From contig CAZTUA010000005.1 in NCBI GenBank assembly GCA_964616545.1, positions 1 to 36,891 of the forward strand: a stretch of DNA of 36,891 nt, read 5' to 3'. This document shows positions 1 through 8,405 of the stretch, in pieces. The notes below the pieces were generated by a model, which was not told the DNA's origin, made no database searches, and saw only the letters and a list, made by a program, of their open reading frames with translations. The translations under genes and the position numbers were made by a program. How positions within the stretch are numbered: position 1 is the first letter of the stretch; each line of letters starts with the position of its first letter. The stretch comes from JAQVEM01 sp964616545 (GTDB taxonomy: Bacteria; Actinomycetota; Humimicrobiia; Humimicrobiales; Humimicrobiaceae).

Positions 1-155
1 TTATTCTAATCTCCAGGGTAGATTACCTACGCGTTACTCACCCGTTCGCCACTGACTTTACAAAAGTGTTGCCACCTCTGTATCGTCCGTCCGACTTGCA
101 TGTATTAAGCACACCGTTAGCGTTTATCCTGAGCCAGGATCAAACTCTCAAAAAA
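1..155 (-). rRNA. rrs: 16S ribosomal RNA, 5' end (partial)
   Basis: The minus strand carries the universal 16S 5' signature GAGAGTTTGATCCTGGCTCA (149 down to 130), followed by ATGCAAGTCG and GTGGCGAACGGGTGAGTAACGCG. The gene runs off the left edge, so only roughly the first 155 nt are present. By alignment to the E. coli start, the mature 5' end should lie near 155. The V1 stem region is short. Nothing in this fragment identifies the phylum with confidence, but a search with the full gene from the neighbouring sequence would. Confidence 0.97.
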
Positions 156-170
156 ATCAATATTAGAATT

Positions 171-214
171 TATTTAGCTCAAAGAAACTTACACTATTTA
201 GTTCTCAAAGAACA
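171..214 (-). promoter_or_regulatory. rRNA leader boxA-like antitermination elements, two copies
   Basis: Between the rRNA promoters and 16S, the minus strand holds TGTTCTTTGAGAAC (214-201), which closely matches the boxA of Gram-positive rRNA leaders. A second near-copy, TTCTTTGAGCTAAATA (186-171), lies about 28 nt downstream. Both share TTCTTTGAG followed by CTAAATA. boxA binds NusB/S10 and makes rRNA transcription resistant to Rho and to pausing. The first copy is also a perfect 5-bp inverted repeat, GTTCT-TTG-AGAAC. The assignment rests on sequence similarity and position. Confidence 0.7.
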
Positions 215-231
215 CAGAAATAACCTGCAGA

Positions 232-260
232 AAAATAACACACCACAGTTTAATTGTCAA
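232..260 (-). promoter_or_regulatory. rRNA promoter P2
   Basis: The minus strand has a consensus -35 TTGACA (260-255), a 17-bp spacer, and -10 TATTTT (237-232) preceded by the extended -10 dinucleotide (TGT). It lies about 80 bp upstream of the mature 16S 5' end and just upstream of the boxA elements, the normal position for a proximal rrn promoter. Confidence 0.75.
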
Positions 261-340
261 TAAAAATATAAATAGAAGTTTTCAAAACGAATGAAACTGT
301 CAGTATTACTCTTTTTGGCAACTCTTATTTAGCGTAGTAG

Positions 341-368
341 ATTATAACATTAAGACAATATAAGTCAA
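341..368 (-). promoter_or_regulatory. rRNA promoter P1
   Basis: The minus strand has -35 TTGACT (368-363), a 16-bp spacer, and a perfect -10 TATAAT (346-341) with an extended TG element one base before it. Together with P2 it forms a tandem rrn promoter pair. It begins only about 60 bp after the recA stop. No intrinsic terminator is visible between recA and this promoter, so recA transcripts may read into the rRNA leader. The rest of the 156-427 interval has only an inverted repeat ATGTT/AACAT around TGCGCA near 382-398. Confidence 0.8.
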
Positions 369-427
369 TAGTAGTTTTATAGCATGTTTGCGCAGAACAT
401 AAATAACATCACAGGTTTTTCACTTTC

Positions 428-1456
428 TTAATTGTCTTTCTTTTTATTTTTAGATTTTTCTTTTTTGCTGGTTTTTAGATTTAGCATTTCCATTACTTTT
501 TCTTCAACCTCATCCATTATTTTTGTATTCTGGGCCAGAAACATCTTTGCATTTTCCCTGCCCTGTCCAATCCTCTCATCTTTATAAGAATACCATGAAC
601 CGCTTTTCTCCAGAATTCCCAGCTCCGCTCCAACATCAACTATGCCGCCTTCTTTTGATATACCCCTGCCATACATTATATCAAACTCGGCGCTTTTAAA
701 AGGAGGCGCCACCTTATTTTTAACTATTTTTGCACGTACCCTGTTTCCGATAGCATCAGTTCCGCTTTTTATGCTATCTATTCTTCTTATATCAATTCTT
801 ACCGAGGAATAAAATTTAAGCGCCCTTCCGCCGGGCGTTACCTCAGGATTACCAAACATAATTCCAATTTTTTCCCTTAGCTGATTAATAAAAACTACAG
901 AAGTTTTAGTCCTGCTTACAACACCGGTTATTTTTCTTAAAGCCTGTGACATCAGCCTTGCCTGCAGTCCTACATGGGAATCTCCTATTTCACCTTCCAG
1001 CTCAGCTTTTGGCACAAGAGCAGCAACAGAATCAATTACTATTACATCCAGTGCTCCGCTTTTTAATAGTATCTCACATATTTCCAGTGCCTGTTCACCG
1101 TTATCAGGCTGGGAAAGCAGCAGCTCTTCTATGTTAACCCCTACATTCCTGGCATACGCCGGGTCAAGTGCATGTTCTGCATCTATGAAAGCTGCTATAC
1201 CTCCATTTTTTTGAGCATTGGCAATAATATGCAGTGCAAGAGTTGTTTTTCCTGAAGCTTCCGGACCAAATATTTCTGTCACCCTGCCTCTTGGTATTCC
1301 GCCTATACCCAGAGCTATATCAAGCTCCAGCGAATTTGTGGATATGTGCCCTATATCCGATAGCAGATTCTTATCACCGAGTTTCATTATTGCCCCGCCG
1401 CCGTATTGTCTCTCTATTTGCGATACTGTATTTTCTATAACTTTTTCCCTGTCCAT
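428..1456 (-). CDS. recA: Recombinase RecA
   Basis: RecA forms ATP-dependent filaments on single-stranded DNA, catalyses strand exchange and triggers LexA cleavage in the SOS response. The 342 residues match the usual length. Walker A is GPEASGKT (64-71), and downstream are the family segments VIVIDSVAALVPKAE and NQLREKIGIMFGNPE (L1/L2 DNA-binding region). The C-terminus is a short Lys-rich tail. The ATG is supported by the Shine-Dalgarno sequence TGGAGG about 7 nt upstream. recX, often the next gene, is absent: the rRNA operon follows directly. thpR and cinA lie upstream, as in many Gram-positive genomes, but a 129-bp gap with its own -10 elements suggests partly independent control. Confidence 0.99.
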   Translation of the reverse strand: MDREKVIENTVSQIERQYGGGAIMKLGDKNLLSDIGHISTNSLELDIALGIGGIPRGRVTEIFGPEASGKTTLALHIIANAQKNGGIAAFIDAEHALDPAYARNVGVNIEELLLSQPDNGEQALEICEILLKSGALDVIVIDSVAALVPKAELEGEIGDSHVGLQARLMSQALRKITGVVSRTKTSVVFINQLREKIGIMFGNPEVTPGGRALKFYSSVRIDIRRIDSIKSGTDAIGNRVRAKIVKNKVAPPFKSAEFDIMYGRGISKEGGIVDVGAELGILEKSGSWYSYKDERIGQGRENAKMFLAQNTKIMDEVEEKVMEMLNLKTSKKEKSKNKKKDN

Positions 1457-1514
1457 ATTAAATCCTCCAGATAAACTTTATTCTAAATTAAAATAATAAT
1501 AATTGTATATATGA

Positions 1515-1546
1515 GCTTATGATTATAAGCATATTATAGCATATTA
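1515..1546 (-). promoter_or_regulatory. Putative recA promoter and operator region
   Basis: Upstream of recA the minus strand has an extended -10, TGCTATAAT (hexamer 1538-1533), and a second TATAAT (1527-1522). Neither has a good -35. Overlapping them are an inverted repeat GCTTAT-4 nt-ATAAGC (1515-1530) and a direct repeat GCATATTA (+ strand 1529-1536 and 1539-1546) with an exact 10-bp period. I see no standard LexA box (GAAC-N4-GTTC). These repeats are therefore the best operator candidates in the gap, but this is unproven. Confidence 0.45.
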
Positions 1547-1585
1547 AGAATAATTTTAAATATAAAAATATTCTATAAGATTTTT

Positions 1586-2167
1586 CTATTTTAAACTAAA
1601 TCTATCAATAATAATATACTCGGCCCCCTCCGGTTTAAGCCTGCTCTCGAATAAGAATATTTCACTGCAATCCAGTTTTATTTTTAGATATTTCTTTTGA
1701 TTGGTTACCAACTTTTCTATATTTTCCCTGTTTTTTAACCTCGCAATAGTAATATGCGGGGAAAATCCTCTCTTATCCCTTTTAATATTTACTCTCGAAA
1801 GATTATTTTCCAGCCCGTTATAAATTTCACACATCTGATCCCCGCCTTTATCTATCTCTATAAAAACAACCCTGGCGTTTTCAGGAGAAGGAAATGCATT
1901 TACCCTGCCGCTTACTTCATATTTAAACTTATCAAACAATACAGAAGTTTCCCTTATGGCATTTTTTATTTTCCTTATTTTTTTTACATCTACACTTCCC
2001 AGAAATTTCAAAGTAATGTGTATATTCGGAGCAGACACTAATTTTAAATTTTTACTACCGGGTAATATATCTTCTGCTATATTATATATCTCATCCTTTA
2101 TGGTCTCCGGTACGTCTATGGCAATAAATAATCTTTTTTCTAACTCATTCTTACTATCTGTCGCCAT
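1586..2167 (-). CDS. thpR: RNA 2',3'-cyclic phosphodiesterase (2H phosphoesterase, ThpR/LigT family)
   Basis: This family hydrolyses 2',3'-cyclic phosphates on RNA ends to 2'-phosphates and can reversibly form 2'-5' RNA linkages in vitro; the physiological substrate is unsettled. Both catalytic signatures are visible: HIT(L) at residues 50-53 (NIHITLKFLG) and HIT(I) at 138-141 (FSPHITIARL). The 193 residues and the N-terminal KRLFIAIDVP are typical. The ATG overlaps the end of cinA by 14 nt in a different frame, so translation is probably coupled to cinA. Its place between cinA and recA recurs in several Gram-positive lineages, but no functional link is established. Confidence 0.93.
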   Translation of the reverse strand: MATDSKNELEKRLFIAIDVPETIKDEIYNIAEDILPGSKNLKLVSAPNIHITLKFLGSVDVKKIRKIKNAIRETSVLFDKFKYEVSGRVNAFPSPENARVVFIEIDKGGDQMCEIYNGLENNLSRVNIKRDKRGFSPHITIARLKNRENIEKLVTNQKKYLKIKLDCSEIFLFESRLKPEGAEYIIIDRFSLK

Positions 2168-3458
2168 CAGTCCTTTTCTTTAAATATTTTTCATTTATCG
2201 TTACCCTTAATTCATTCAGTATAAATTGTACGACCCTGAATTTAACCTCGCATCTGCTGCCATGAAAAATTTTTTCATATACTTTCTCATAGTGATCCGG
2301 TCCCAGTATGCAGCAATAAACAAGACCGGCTTTTTCGTTTTCCTTTTCAGGACCTGCAAACCCCGTAACGCTCAGCGAATAATCTGATTTAAAAATTTCT
2401 TTTGCCTTTTTTGCCATTTCCAGGCATACTTCACGGCTCACAGCTCCGTATCTATTTAGAATTTCTTTATCAACACCGAGCAATCTGGTTTTTGAGAATT
2501 CTGAATAGGATACTACACCACCCAGAAAAAACTCTGAGCTTCCCGGTGTATCTGTTACTGTGCTGCTTGCAAGACCCCCTGTTATTGATTCTGCGGTGCT
2601 TAAAGTTAAATTACTGCCTGTCCTTTTAATCGCTTCTTTAAGGTTATCAGAAATCAGACTGTTATCTTTCCCGTAAAAACAGCTTCCGAGCTTTTTAGAA
2701 ATATTTTCCTCAATTTTTCTTAAGTTTCTATCGGCTTCTTTAATATCTTTTGCTTTTGCCAGCAGTATTATTTTTACTAAACCGGGATTGACAGTAATAC
2801 CCATCCTGACATCATTTTTTCTTGCATCAGATGCAACATCTTTTATTTTCTCTTCTGTTTCAGTTTCACTTATATCTGTAGCAAGAAGTACTGACCTTCT
2901 TATTTTTAATCCACTTCCCTTTAATGATATCTCCTCCATTTTTTCCTTTAAAAAGGGCATAACATCTTCCTCAAACATGCTTCTCATTTCTTTCGGAACC
3001 CCGGGTATGCAAAACAAAATCTTCCCGCTGCTCAGTGTTATTCTGAATCCGGAAGCACTTCCCAATACTGGTTTAATAGGGTAAGCACCTTTCGGGATAT
3101 AAGATTGTCTCAATAGTCTTTCTGTAATACTTTTATTTCTTTTTTCTCTTAAGAACTTAAAACTCGCCCCGTCAAGGCTTTTATCTCTTACCAGCCTCAG
3201 TTTTAATGCTCTGGCAACAGCTTTTCTTGTAATATCGTCATCTGTCGGACCCAGCCCTCCGTTTACTATGATCACATCACTATATTTTAAGCCATACCTT
3301 ATAACATTTACTATCTCTCCGATACTATCTCCCGTTGTAAGCATGTATCTGCATTCTATACCCATATCTGTAACTTTTTCCGCTATGTATCTGGAATTAT
3401 CATTTACTATCAAACCAAGGCTTAATTCGGTACCTATACTTATTATTGAACAAATCAT
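2154..3458 (-). CDS. cinA: CinA family protein (competence/damage-inducible; pyrophosphatase-like plus NMN amidohydrolase domains)
   Basis: This is a two-domain protein of 434 residues. The N-terminal MoCF-like domain (about 1-170) has the CinA start ISIGTELSLG and GGLGPTDDDITRKAVA. The C-terminal PncC-type domain (about 270-420) has STAESITGGLASS and SVTGFAGPE, the signature of nicotinamide-mononucleotide amidohydrolase. The N-domain of this family hydrolyses ADP-ribose/CoA-type pyrophosphates, and together the domains recycle pyridine nucleotides. The name comes from co-transcription with recA on competence or damage induction; here only thpR separates it from recA. pgsA, often next to cinA, is absent. 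The Shine-Dalgarno sequence before the ATG is weak (GGTAG at about 14 nt). Confidence 0.95.
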   Translation of the reverse strand: MICSIISIGTELSLGLIVNDNSRYIAEKVTDMGIECRYMLTTGDSIGEIVNVIRYGLKYSDVIIVNGGLGPTDDDITRKAVARALKLRLVRDKSLDGASFKFLREKRNKSITERLLRQSYIPKGAYPIKPVLGSASGFRITLSSGKILFCIPGVPKEMRSMFEEDVMPFLKEKMEEISLKGSGLKIRRSVLLATDISETETEEKIKDVASDARKNDVRMGITVNPGLVKIILLAKAKDIKEADRNLRKIEENISKKLGSCFYGKDNSLISDNLKEAIKRTGSNLTLSTAESITGGLASSTVTDTPGSSEFFLGGVVSYSEFSKTRLLGVDKEILNRYGAVSREVCLEMAKKAKEIFKSDYSLSVTGFAGPEKENEKAGLVYCCILGPDHYEKVYEKIFHGSRCEVKFRVVQFILNELRVTINEKYLKKRTDGDR

Positions 3459-3476
3459 AGTCGATTTTATACTACC

Positions 3477-5756
3477 TTAATTTCTATTATCTTCCAGTAT
3501 CCTGGCCATGTCTTCTTTTGAGATTAAAACTTCTCTTGGTTTACTCCCGTCATACCCGCTTATCATTCCCCTGTCCTCCATCTGGTCAATGATTCTTGCA
3601 GCTCTTGAGTACCCTATTTTTAGTCTCCTCTGAAGCAGGGAAGCTGATGCATGTCCGAAATCTACAACTACTCTTAATGCTTCGTAAAACAACTCATCTT
3701 CATCTTTTCCGCCGCTTCCTTCATCACTTATTCTTTTAGATATTTCCATGCTGTATTCAGGATTACTTATGTTTCTAATATACCCTGTAATCATTTCTAT
3801 TTCATTTGCGGTGACAAATGAACCCTGAACCCTCTCTGGCCTGTTGGAGTAATAGGGTAAATACAGCATATCGCCTTTCCCTACCAGTTTTTCCGCTCCC
3901 GCGCAGTCCAGAATGACTCTTGAGTCTACATTTGATGTAACCATGAATGCTATTCTTGATGGGACATTTGCTTTGATTAATCCTGTTATTACATTAACCG
4001 AAGGTCTCTGGGTGGATATTATCAAATGGATTCCAACTGCTCTGCCCATCTGTGCGATCCTGCATATACTATCTTCTACTTCTGATGCCGATATCATCAT
4101 TAAATCTGCCAGCTCATCCACAAAAACAAGAATATAGGGCATGGGACTGAAACTTTCTTCTCCGTCAGTGTTTCTTGATGCTTCAAAATTGTACATTTCA
4201 AGAGATTTAAAATTTCTTTTAACCAGTTTTCCAAATCTGTTCTCCATTTCCCCAACTACCCAGGAAAGCGCCGACGCAGCTTTTTTTGGATTAATAACCA
4301 CCGGCGATAATAAATGGGGAATTCCGTTATATATACTGAGCTCCACCATCTTAGGGTCTATCATTACAAATCTAACTTCGGATGGTCTTACCTTCATTAA
4401 TAGTGAAATAATAATGCTGTTCAGGCATGAACTTTTCCCCGAATTTGTTGCACCTGCAATTAATACATGGGGCATCTTTGCTATATCCATATAAACTACA
4501 TTTCCTGAGAGATTTTTCCCCAGCGGGACATTTAATAAATTACCGGTCAGGTTTTTATCATTTTCCAAAAAAATATCCCCTAGAGTAACAATACTCCTTA
4601 TAGTATTCGGTACTTCTATCCCGATTGCAGATTTACCCGGTATGGGAGTTAAAATTCTAATATCCGGTGAGCCAAGCGCAACACAGAAGTCATCTTCAAG
4701 ACTTAATAACCTCTGAACTTTTACACCCGGTGAAAGTTTTAATTCATAAAGGGTTACAGTTGGACCGCTGACCACTCTCTCTATCCTGGCATCCAGATTA
4801 AAATCATTAAACAGCCGGTCTAATGTATGCACTCTTTCTTTTACACCTTCTTTATGAAGGCGTGACGGTAAATTTTTTGATTTTTTCAATAGATGTACAG
4901 GGGGAATCCTGTAATTATTCTCCGGTTCCCCGCTTCTTGCTATCGGGATTTTTAACTGTCCTTCCGTGGATTTACTCTCTCCGGTTTTTTTTATAGATTG
5001 CCCGTATGCGCTCCTCTTCTCCTCTGCCTGCCTGTCGGTATGGTCTATAACTTCTACTTTTTTATAATTCTTTTCCTTCTCTTCATTATATATTCTATCC
5101 CTGCCTTTGCCGGCTCTCTCTAATTCTTCAGTTTCCTCTTCCACGCTTCTTTCTCTCAATGATTTTACAGCAGATTTTATTTTTATGTTTTTAAAATAAC
5201 TGATTATTCTTTTACCTGCCTCTATTACTGAGATTTTGGTTATTATCAGCAGCGATATAAGCACCAGCACGCTCAGTACTACCAGTGCTCCTGCACTGCT
5301 GAGAAGCTTAAACAGACCATAAAAGATTCCCGCTCCTATGATACCCCCTCTGGACTTTATCAGAACCTCATCAAAAATATTTACATACCTTAAGTTATTG
5401 CTGATAATACCCAGAACCGAAAAAAATAGAAGCAAAAAACCCCAGCCAAAACTTGAAGGTAAAAAGTAGACATTTTTAAGAAAAAAACTAATGCCCCAGA
5501 TTGCAAGCATGAATGGAATTAAATATTTACCGGCACCAAAGAGAAAAGATAAAAAGCTATTTATTGTTTCATTAATGAGACCTGAGCTTGAAAGACCAAA
5601 TACACTGATAAACAATAAAACTGCAAGCATTATGATTAAAATACCGTATACTTCAGTTCTCCTCTTAACATATCTTTTTCCACCTCCGGAGTTATCTGTC
5701 CTGGATTTTTTTCCGCTTTTTATTGTTTTTTTTCTCTTATTCTTATTTACCGTCAT
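3477..5756 (-). CDS. ftsK: DNA translocase FtsK/SpoIIIE
   Basis: FtsK is a septum-anchored DNA pump that clears chromosome termini through the closing septum. The 759 residues are ordered as follows: a basic N-terminus (1-35); four or five membrane helices (about 37-55, 75-93, 104-120 and 137-173); a charged linker (about 195-300); alpha/beta motor domains with Walker A GATNSGKS (435-442) and Walker B ILVFVDELAD (542-551); and a C-terminal winged-helix gamma domain (about 685-750) that recognises KOPS/SRS sequences. The linker is short, closer to SpoIIIE/SftA than to E. coli FtsK. No Shine-Dalgarno sequence precedes the ATG; the upstream bases are pyrimidine-rich (CTCCCC), so initiation may depend on coupling to rnj, which stops 32 bp upstream. 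Confidence 0.98.
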   Translation of the reverse strand: MTVNKNKRKKTIKSGKKSRTDNSGGGKRYVKRRTEVYGILIIMLAVLLFISVFGLSSSGLINETINSFLSFLFGAGKYLIPFMLAIWGISFFLKNVYFLPSSFGWGFLLLFFSVLGIISNNLRYVNIFDEVLIKSRGGIIGAGIFYGLFKLLSSAGALVVLSVLVLISLLIITKISVIEAGKRIISYFKNIKIKSAVKSLRERSVEEETEELERAGKGRDRIYNEEKEKNYKKVEVIDHTDRQAEEKRSAYGQSIKKTGESKSTEGQLKIPIARSGEPENNYRIPPVHLLKKSKNLPSRLHKEGVKERVHTLDRLFNDFNLDARIERVVSGPTVTLYELKLSPGVKVQRLLSLEDDFCVALGSPDIRILTPIPGKSAIGIEVPNTIRSIVTLGDIFLENDKNLTGNLLNVPLGKNLSGNVVYMDIAKMPHVLIAGATNSGKSSCLNSIIISLLMKVRPSEVRFVMIDPKMVELSIYNGIPHLLSPVVINPKKAASALSWVVGEMENRFGKLVKRNFKSLEMYNFEASRNTDGEESFSPMPYILVFVDELADLMMISASEVEDSICRIAQMGRAVGIHLIISTQRPSVNVITGLIKANVPSRIAFMVTSNVDSRVILDCAGAEKLVGKGDMLYLPYYSNRPERVQGSFVTANEIEMITGYIRNISNPEYSMEISKRISDEGSGGKDEDELFYEALRVVVDFGHASASLLQRRLKIGYSRAARIIDQMEDRGMISGYDGSKPREVLISKEDMARILEDNRN

Positions 5757-5788
5757 TTTTGGGGAGTAAGATTTTAAATAATCAATGT

Positions 5789-7465
5789 TTAATTATTTTT
5801 ATCAATGTTTACAACTTTTGTTATTATTATAGGTCTTATTCTTGCTTTTTTAAAAATAAATTTTTCTGCTCTGTCATTTATGAGATTTTCAATAGTTGCC
5901 CTGCTCATGATATTCCCTGCGAAACAATTTTTTACAGTATCCTTTATAGTGTTTTCTAAATTACCGGTAATTTCTTTTAAATCTTCGATATATACTATTC
6001 CTTTCATGGTAAAATCAGGTCCGCACAGGATTCTCTTTTTTTCATAATCAATAGCAAGAACTATAAATAATATACCGCTTGTTGATAACATTCTTCTGTC
6101 TTTTAAAACTATGTCATCAATATTTCCCATACCAATTCCATCTATATAAATTGTCTGGGGGTTTAAATTTTTTGAAATCCTGCAAAGGTTCTTATTCATC
6201 TTAATTATATCCCCATCTTCTGCAATAATAATATTATTTTCGTCTATTCCCATCGATCTTGCTATCTGTGAATTCTGTATTTTATGTTTGTTTTCTCCGT
6301 GTATGGGAATAAAATATTCTGGATTGGCCAGATTTATCATAATTTTTATTTCTTCCCGGGCAGCATGGCCAGATACATGAACGCCCGCTATTGATTCATA
6401 AAAAACGTTAGCTCCCTGTTTTATTAATCTGTTAATTGTATTGGATACTGCTTTTTCGTTTCCGGGAACAGGGGAGGCTGATATTATTACCATGTCCCCC
6501 TTCATTATACTTACTCTTTTATGTTCCCCCAGTGCCATCCGGTTCAGAGCCGAAAGTGGTTCACCCTGACTCCCTGTAGCAAGTATCACTATTTCATTTA
6601 AAGGGAAATCATCAATTTTTGTAACCGGGATTATTGTATCTTCCGGAATTTTTAGATAACCCAGCTCAGAAGATACCCTGATAGTCTTTAGAATAGATTT
6701 GCCGGAAATAGCAACTTTTTTACCTGATTTACCGGCCACATCCAGTATCTGCTGTATCCTGTGTATATGGGAGGAAAAAGTCGCAACAATAATTCTCTTG
6801 CTGGCTTCCTCGAATTTATCAATCAGCGTTTTTCCTACATCTTTTTCAGGAAGAGTATATCCACTTTCTTCGGCATTGGTACTGTCACATAAAAGCGCAA
6901 GCACCCCTTCCTGCCCGGCTCCTGCAATCTTTGAAAATTGAGTGACTCTATTATCAATAGGAGTGAGATCGAACTTAAAATCTCCCGTATGCACAATTGT
7001 ACCTATATCTGTTTTTATAATTAATCCCACGCCATCAGGTATGCTGTGGTTAACCCTGAAAAATTCTATATGAAAAGGTCCAATATCCACAGGCCTGTCA
7101 GGGTCTATCTCATTATATTTTACTTTAATTCCCTTCTGTGAATTATTAAACTTTACCTTTATCAGGCCAATGGTAAGTTTCGTAGCATATACCGGTACAT
7201 TTATTTCTTTAAACAGGAATGGTATACCGCCTATGTGATCTTCGTGGCCGTGTGTAATTATTACTGCTTTAATTTTACTTTTATTTTTCTTAATATATGA
7301 AAAATCCGGTATTATAAAATCAACTCCGGGCATGTCATCGTCCGGGAACATCAGTCCGCAATCAACAATAACTATATGATTATCTTTTTCAAAGACCATC
7401 ATATTTTTGCCAACACCGTTCAGTCCGCCAAGTGGTATTAGTTTTAAACTATTTTTTTTTGCCAT
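5789..7465 (-). CDS. rnj: Ribonuclease J
   Basis: RNase J is a metallo-beta-lactamase/beta-CASP enzyme with 5'-3' exonuclease and endonuclease activity, used in mRNA decay and rRNA maturation where RNase E is absent. The 558 residues match the family. The zinc motif THGHEDHIGG covers 71-80 (H72, H74, D76, H77). Further beta-CASP signatures are VHTGDFKFD, LLCDSTNAEESG, SASPVPGNE and HVSGHAAREE. The dapA-rnj adjacency is typical of Actinobacteriota and some Bacillota. An 11-bp direct repeat (around 5781 and 5801) straddles the stop codon. No strong Shine-Dalgarno sequence precedes the ATG. Confidence 0.97.
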   Translation of the reverse strand: MAKKNSLKLIPLGGLNGVGKNMMVFEKDNHIVIVDCGLMFPDDDMPGVDFIIPDFSYIKKNKSKIKAVIITHGHEDHIGGIPFLFKEINVPVYATKLTIGLIKVKFNNSQKGIKVKYNEIDPDRPVDIGPFHIEFFRVNHSIPDGVGLIIKTDIGTIVHTGDFKFDLTPIDNRVTQFSKIAGAGQEGVLALLCDSTNAEESGYTLPEKDVGKTLIDKFEEASKRIIVATFSSHIHRIQQILDVAGKSGKKVAISGKSILKTIRVSSELGYLKIPEDTIIPVTKIDDFPLNEIVILATGSQGEPLSALNRMALGEHKRVSIMKGDMVIISASPVPGNEKAVSNTINRLIKQGANVFYESIAGVHVSGHAAREEIKIMINLANPEYFIPIHGENKHKIQNSQIARSMGIDENNIIIAEDGDIIKMNKNLCRISKNLNPQTIYIDGIGMGNIDDIVLKDRRMLSTSGILFIVLAIDYEKKRILCGPDFTMKGIVYIEDLKEITGNLENTIKDTVKNCFAGNIMSRATIENLINDRAEKFIFKKARIRPIIITKVVNIDKNN

Positions 7466-7496
7466 AGTCTTTTATATTCAAAATTTTACCTTCTGC

Positions 7497-8381
7497 CTAT
7501 TCAATTATTTTATGCCTCTTTAGAATCTCCTTAAAAATTTCGAGCTCGTTCTCATCCATATCGCATAATGGTAGTCTGCAGGGCCCGACACTGATACCTT
7601 TTAAATTTAATGCTTCCTTAATCGGTACAGGATTTGTAGTAATAAAAATTCCATTAAAAATGTCCAATAGCTCCAGATGTATCCCGGCTGCTTTTCCGAT
7701 ATCACCTTTTTTAAAACTGTACACCATTTCCTTTATTCTTCTACCGACTATATGCGATGCAACACTTACTACTCCATATCCGCCCAGTGACAGCATGGGC
7801 AATGTATCACAGTCGTTTCCGCTGTATACCAGAAAATCACTGCTGCTGTCTCTTATTATCTCTGAAATCTGCATCAAGTCACCGCTTGATTCTTTTATGC
7901 CGCAGATATTGTTAATTTTTGAAAGTTCCACACAGGTTTTTGAACTTATGTTGGATGAGGTCCTTGACGGAACATTATATAGTATAATGGGAATCTTAAT
8001 TTCAGCTGCAATTGCTTCAAAGTGCTTAAAAAGACCCCACTGTGAAGGCTTATTGTAGTAAGGCGCCACCAGCAGAAGACAATCTACGCCAATTCTCTCT
8101 GCTTCTTTCGAGAGCTCCATGGAATGCTTTGTATCACTTGAACCTGTTCCGGCAATGATTTTTACTCTATCTCCAAAATTATCCTTTGCAAATCTAAATA
8201 ATTCTAATTTCTCATTGTCTTCAAGAGTCGCAGATTCTCCTGTTGAACCTGAGAGTACGATCCCCTCGCTCCCTTCTTCTATAAGATGCTCTATTAATTT
8301 TCCGCAGACATCAAAATCCAGATTAAAGCTCTTATCAAACGGCGTAACCATTGCAGTAATCAATTCACCCATATTAACCAT
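7497..8381 (-). CDS. dapA: 4-hydroxy-tetrahydrodipicolinate synthase
   Basis: DapA condenses pyruvate with aspartate semialdehyde, the first committed step toward diaminopimelate and lysine. It is a TIM-barrel aldolase. Visible are STGES (46-50), the catalytic tyrosine Y135 in ILYNVPSR and the Schiff-base lysine K163 in GIKESSGD. I chose the ATG at 8381 (MVNMGELITA, 294 residues) because AGGAGG lies 5 nt upstream. An in-frame ATG at 8405, directly after the dapB stop, would sit upstream of that ribosome binding site and add a non-conserved extension. It lies directly downstream of dapB; together they supply peptidoglycan and lysine precursors. Confidence 0.98.
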   Translation of the reverse strand: MVNMGELITAMVTPFDKSFNLDFDVCGKLIEHLIEEGSEGIVLSGSTGESATLEDNEKLELFRFAKDNFGDRVKIIAGTGSSDTKHSMELSKEAERIGVDCLLLVAPYYNKPSQWGLFKHFEAIAAEIKIPIILYNVPSRTSSNISSKTCVELSKINNICGIKESSGDLMQISEIIRDSSSDFLVYSGNDCDTLPMLSLGGYGVVSVASHIVGRRIKEMVYSFKKGDIGKAAGIHLELLDIFNGIFITTNPVPIKEALNLKGISVGPCRLPLCDMDENELEIFKEILKRHKIIE

Positions 8382-8405
8382 AAAATCCTCCTTGAATATA
8401 TTCAT

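Noticed and set aside
7497..8405. dapA start at the ATG at 8405
   Set aside because: The strong AGGAGG lies downstream of that ATG and 5 nt before the ATG at 8381, which also gives the usual DapA N-terminus.
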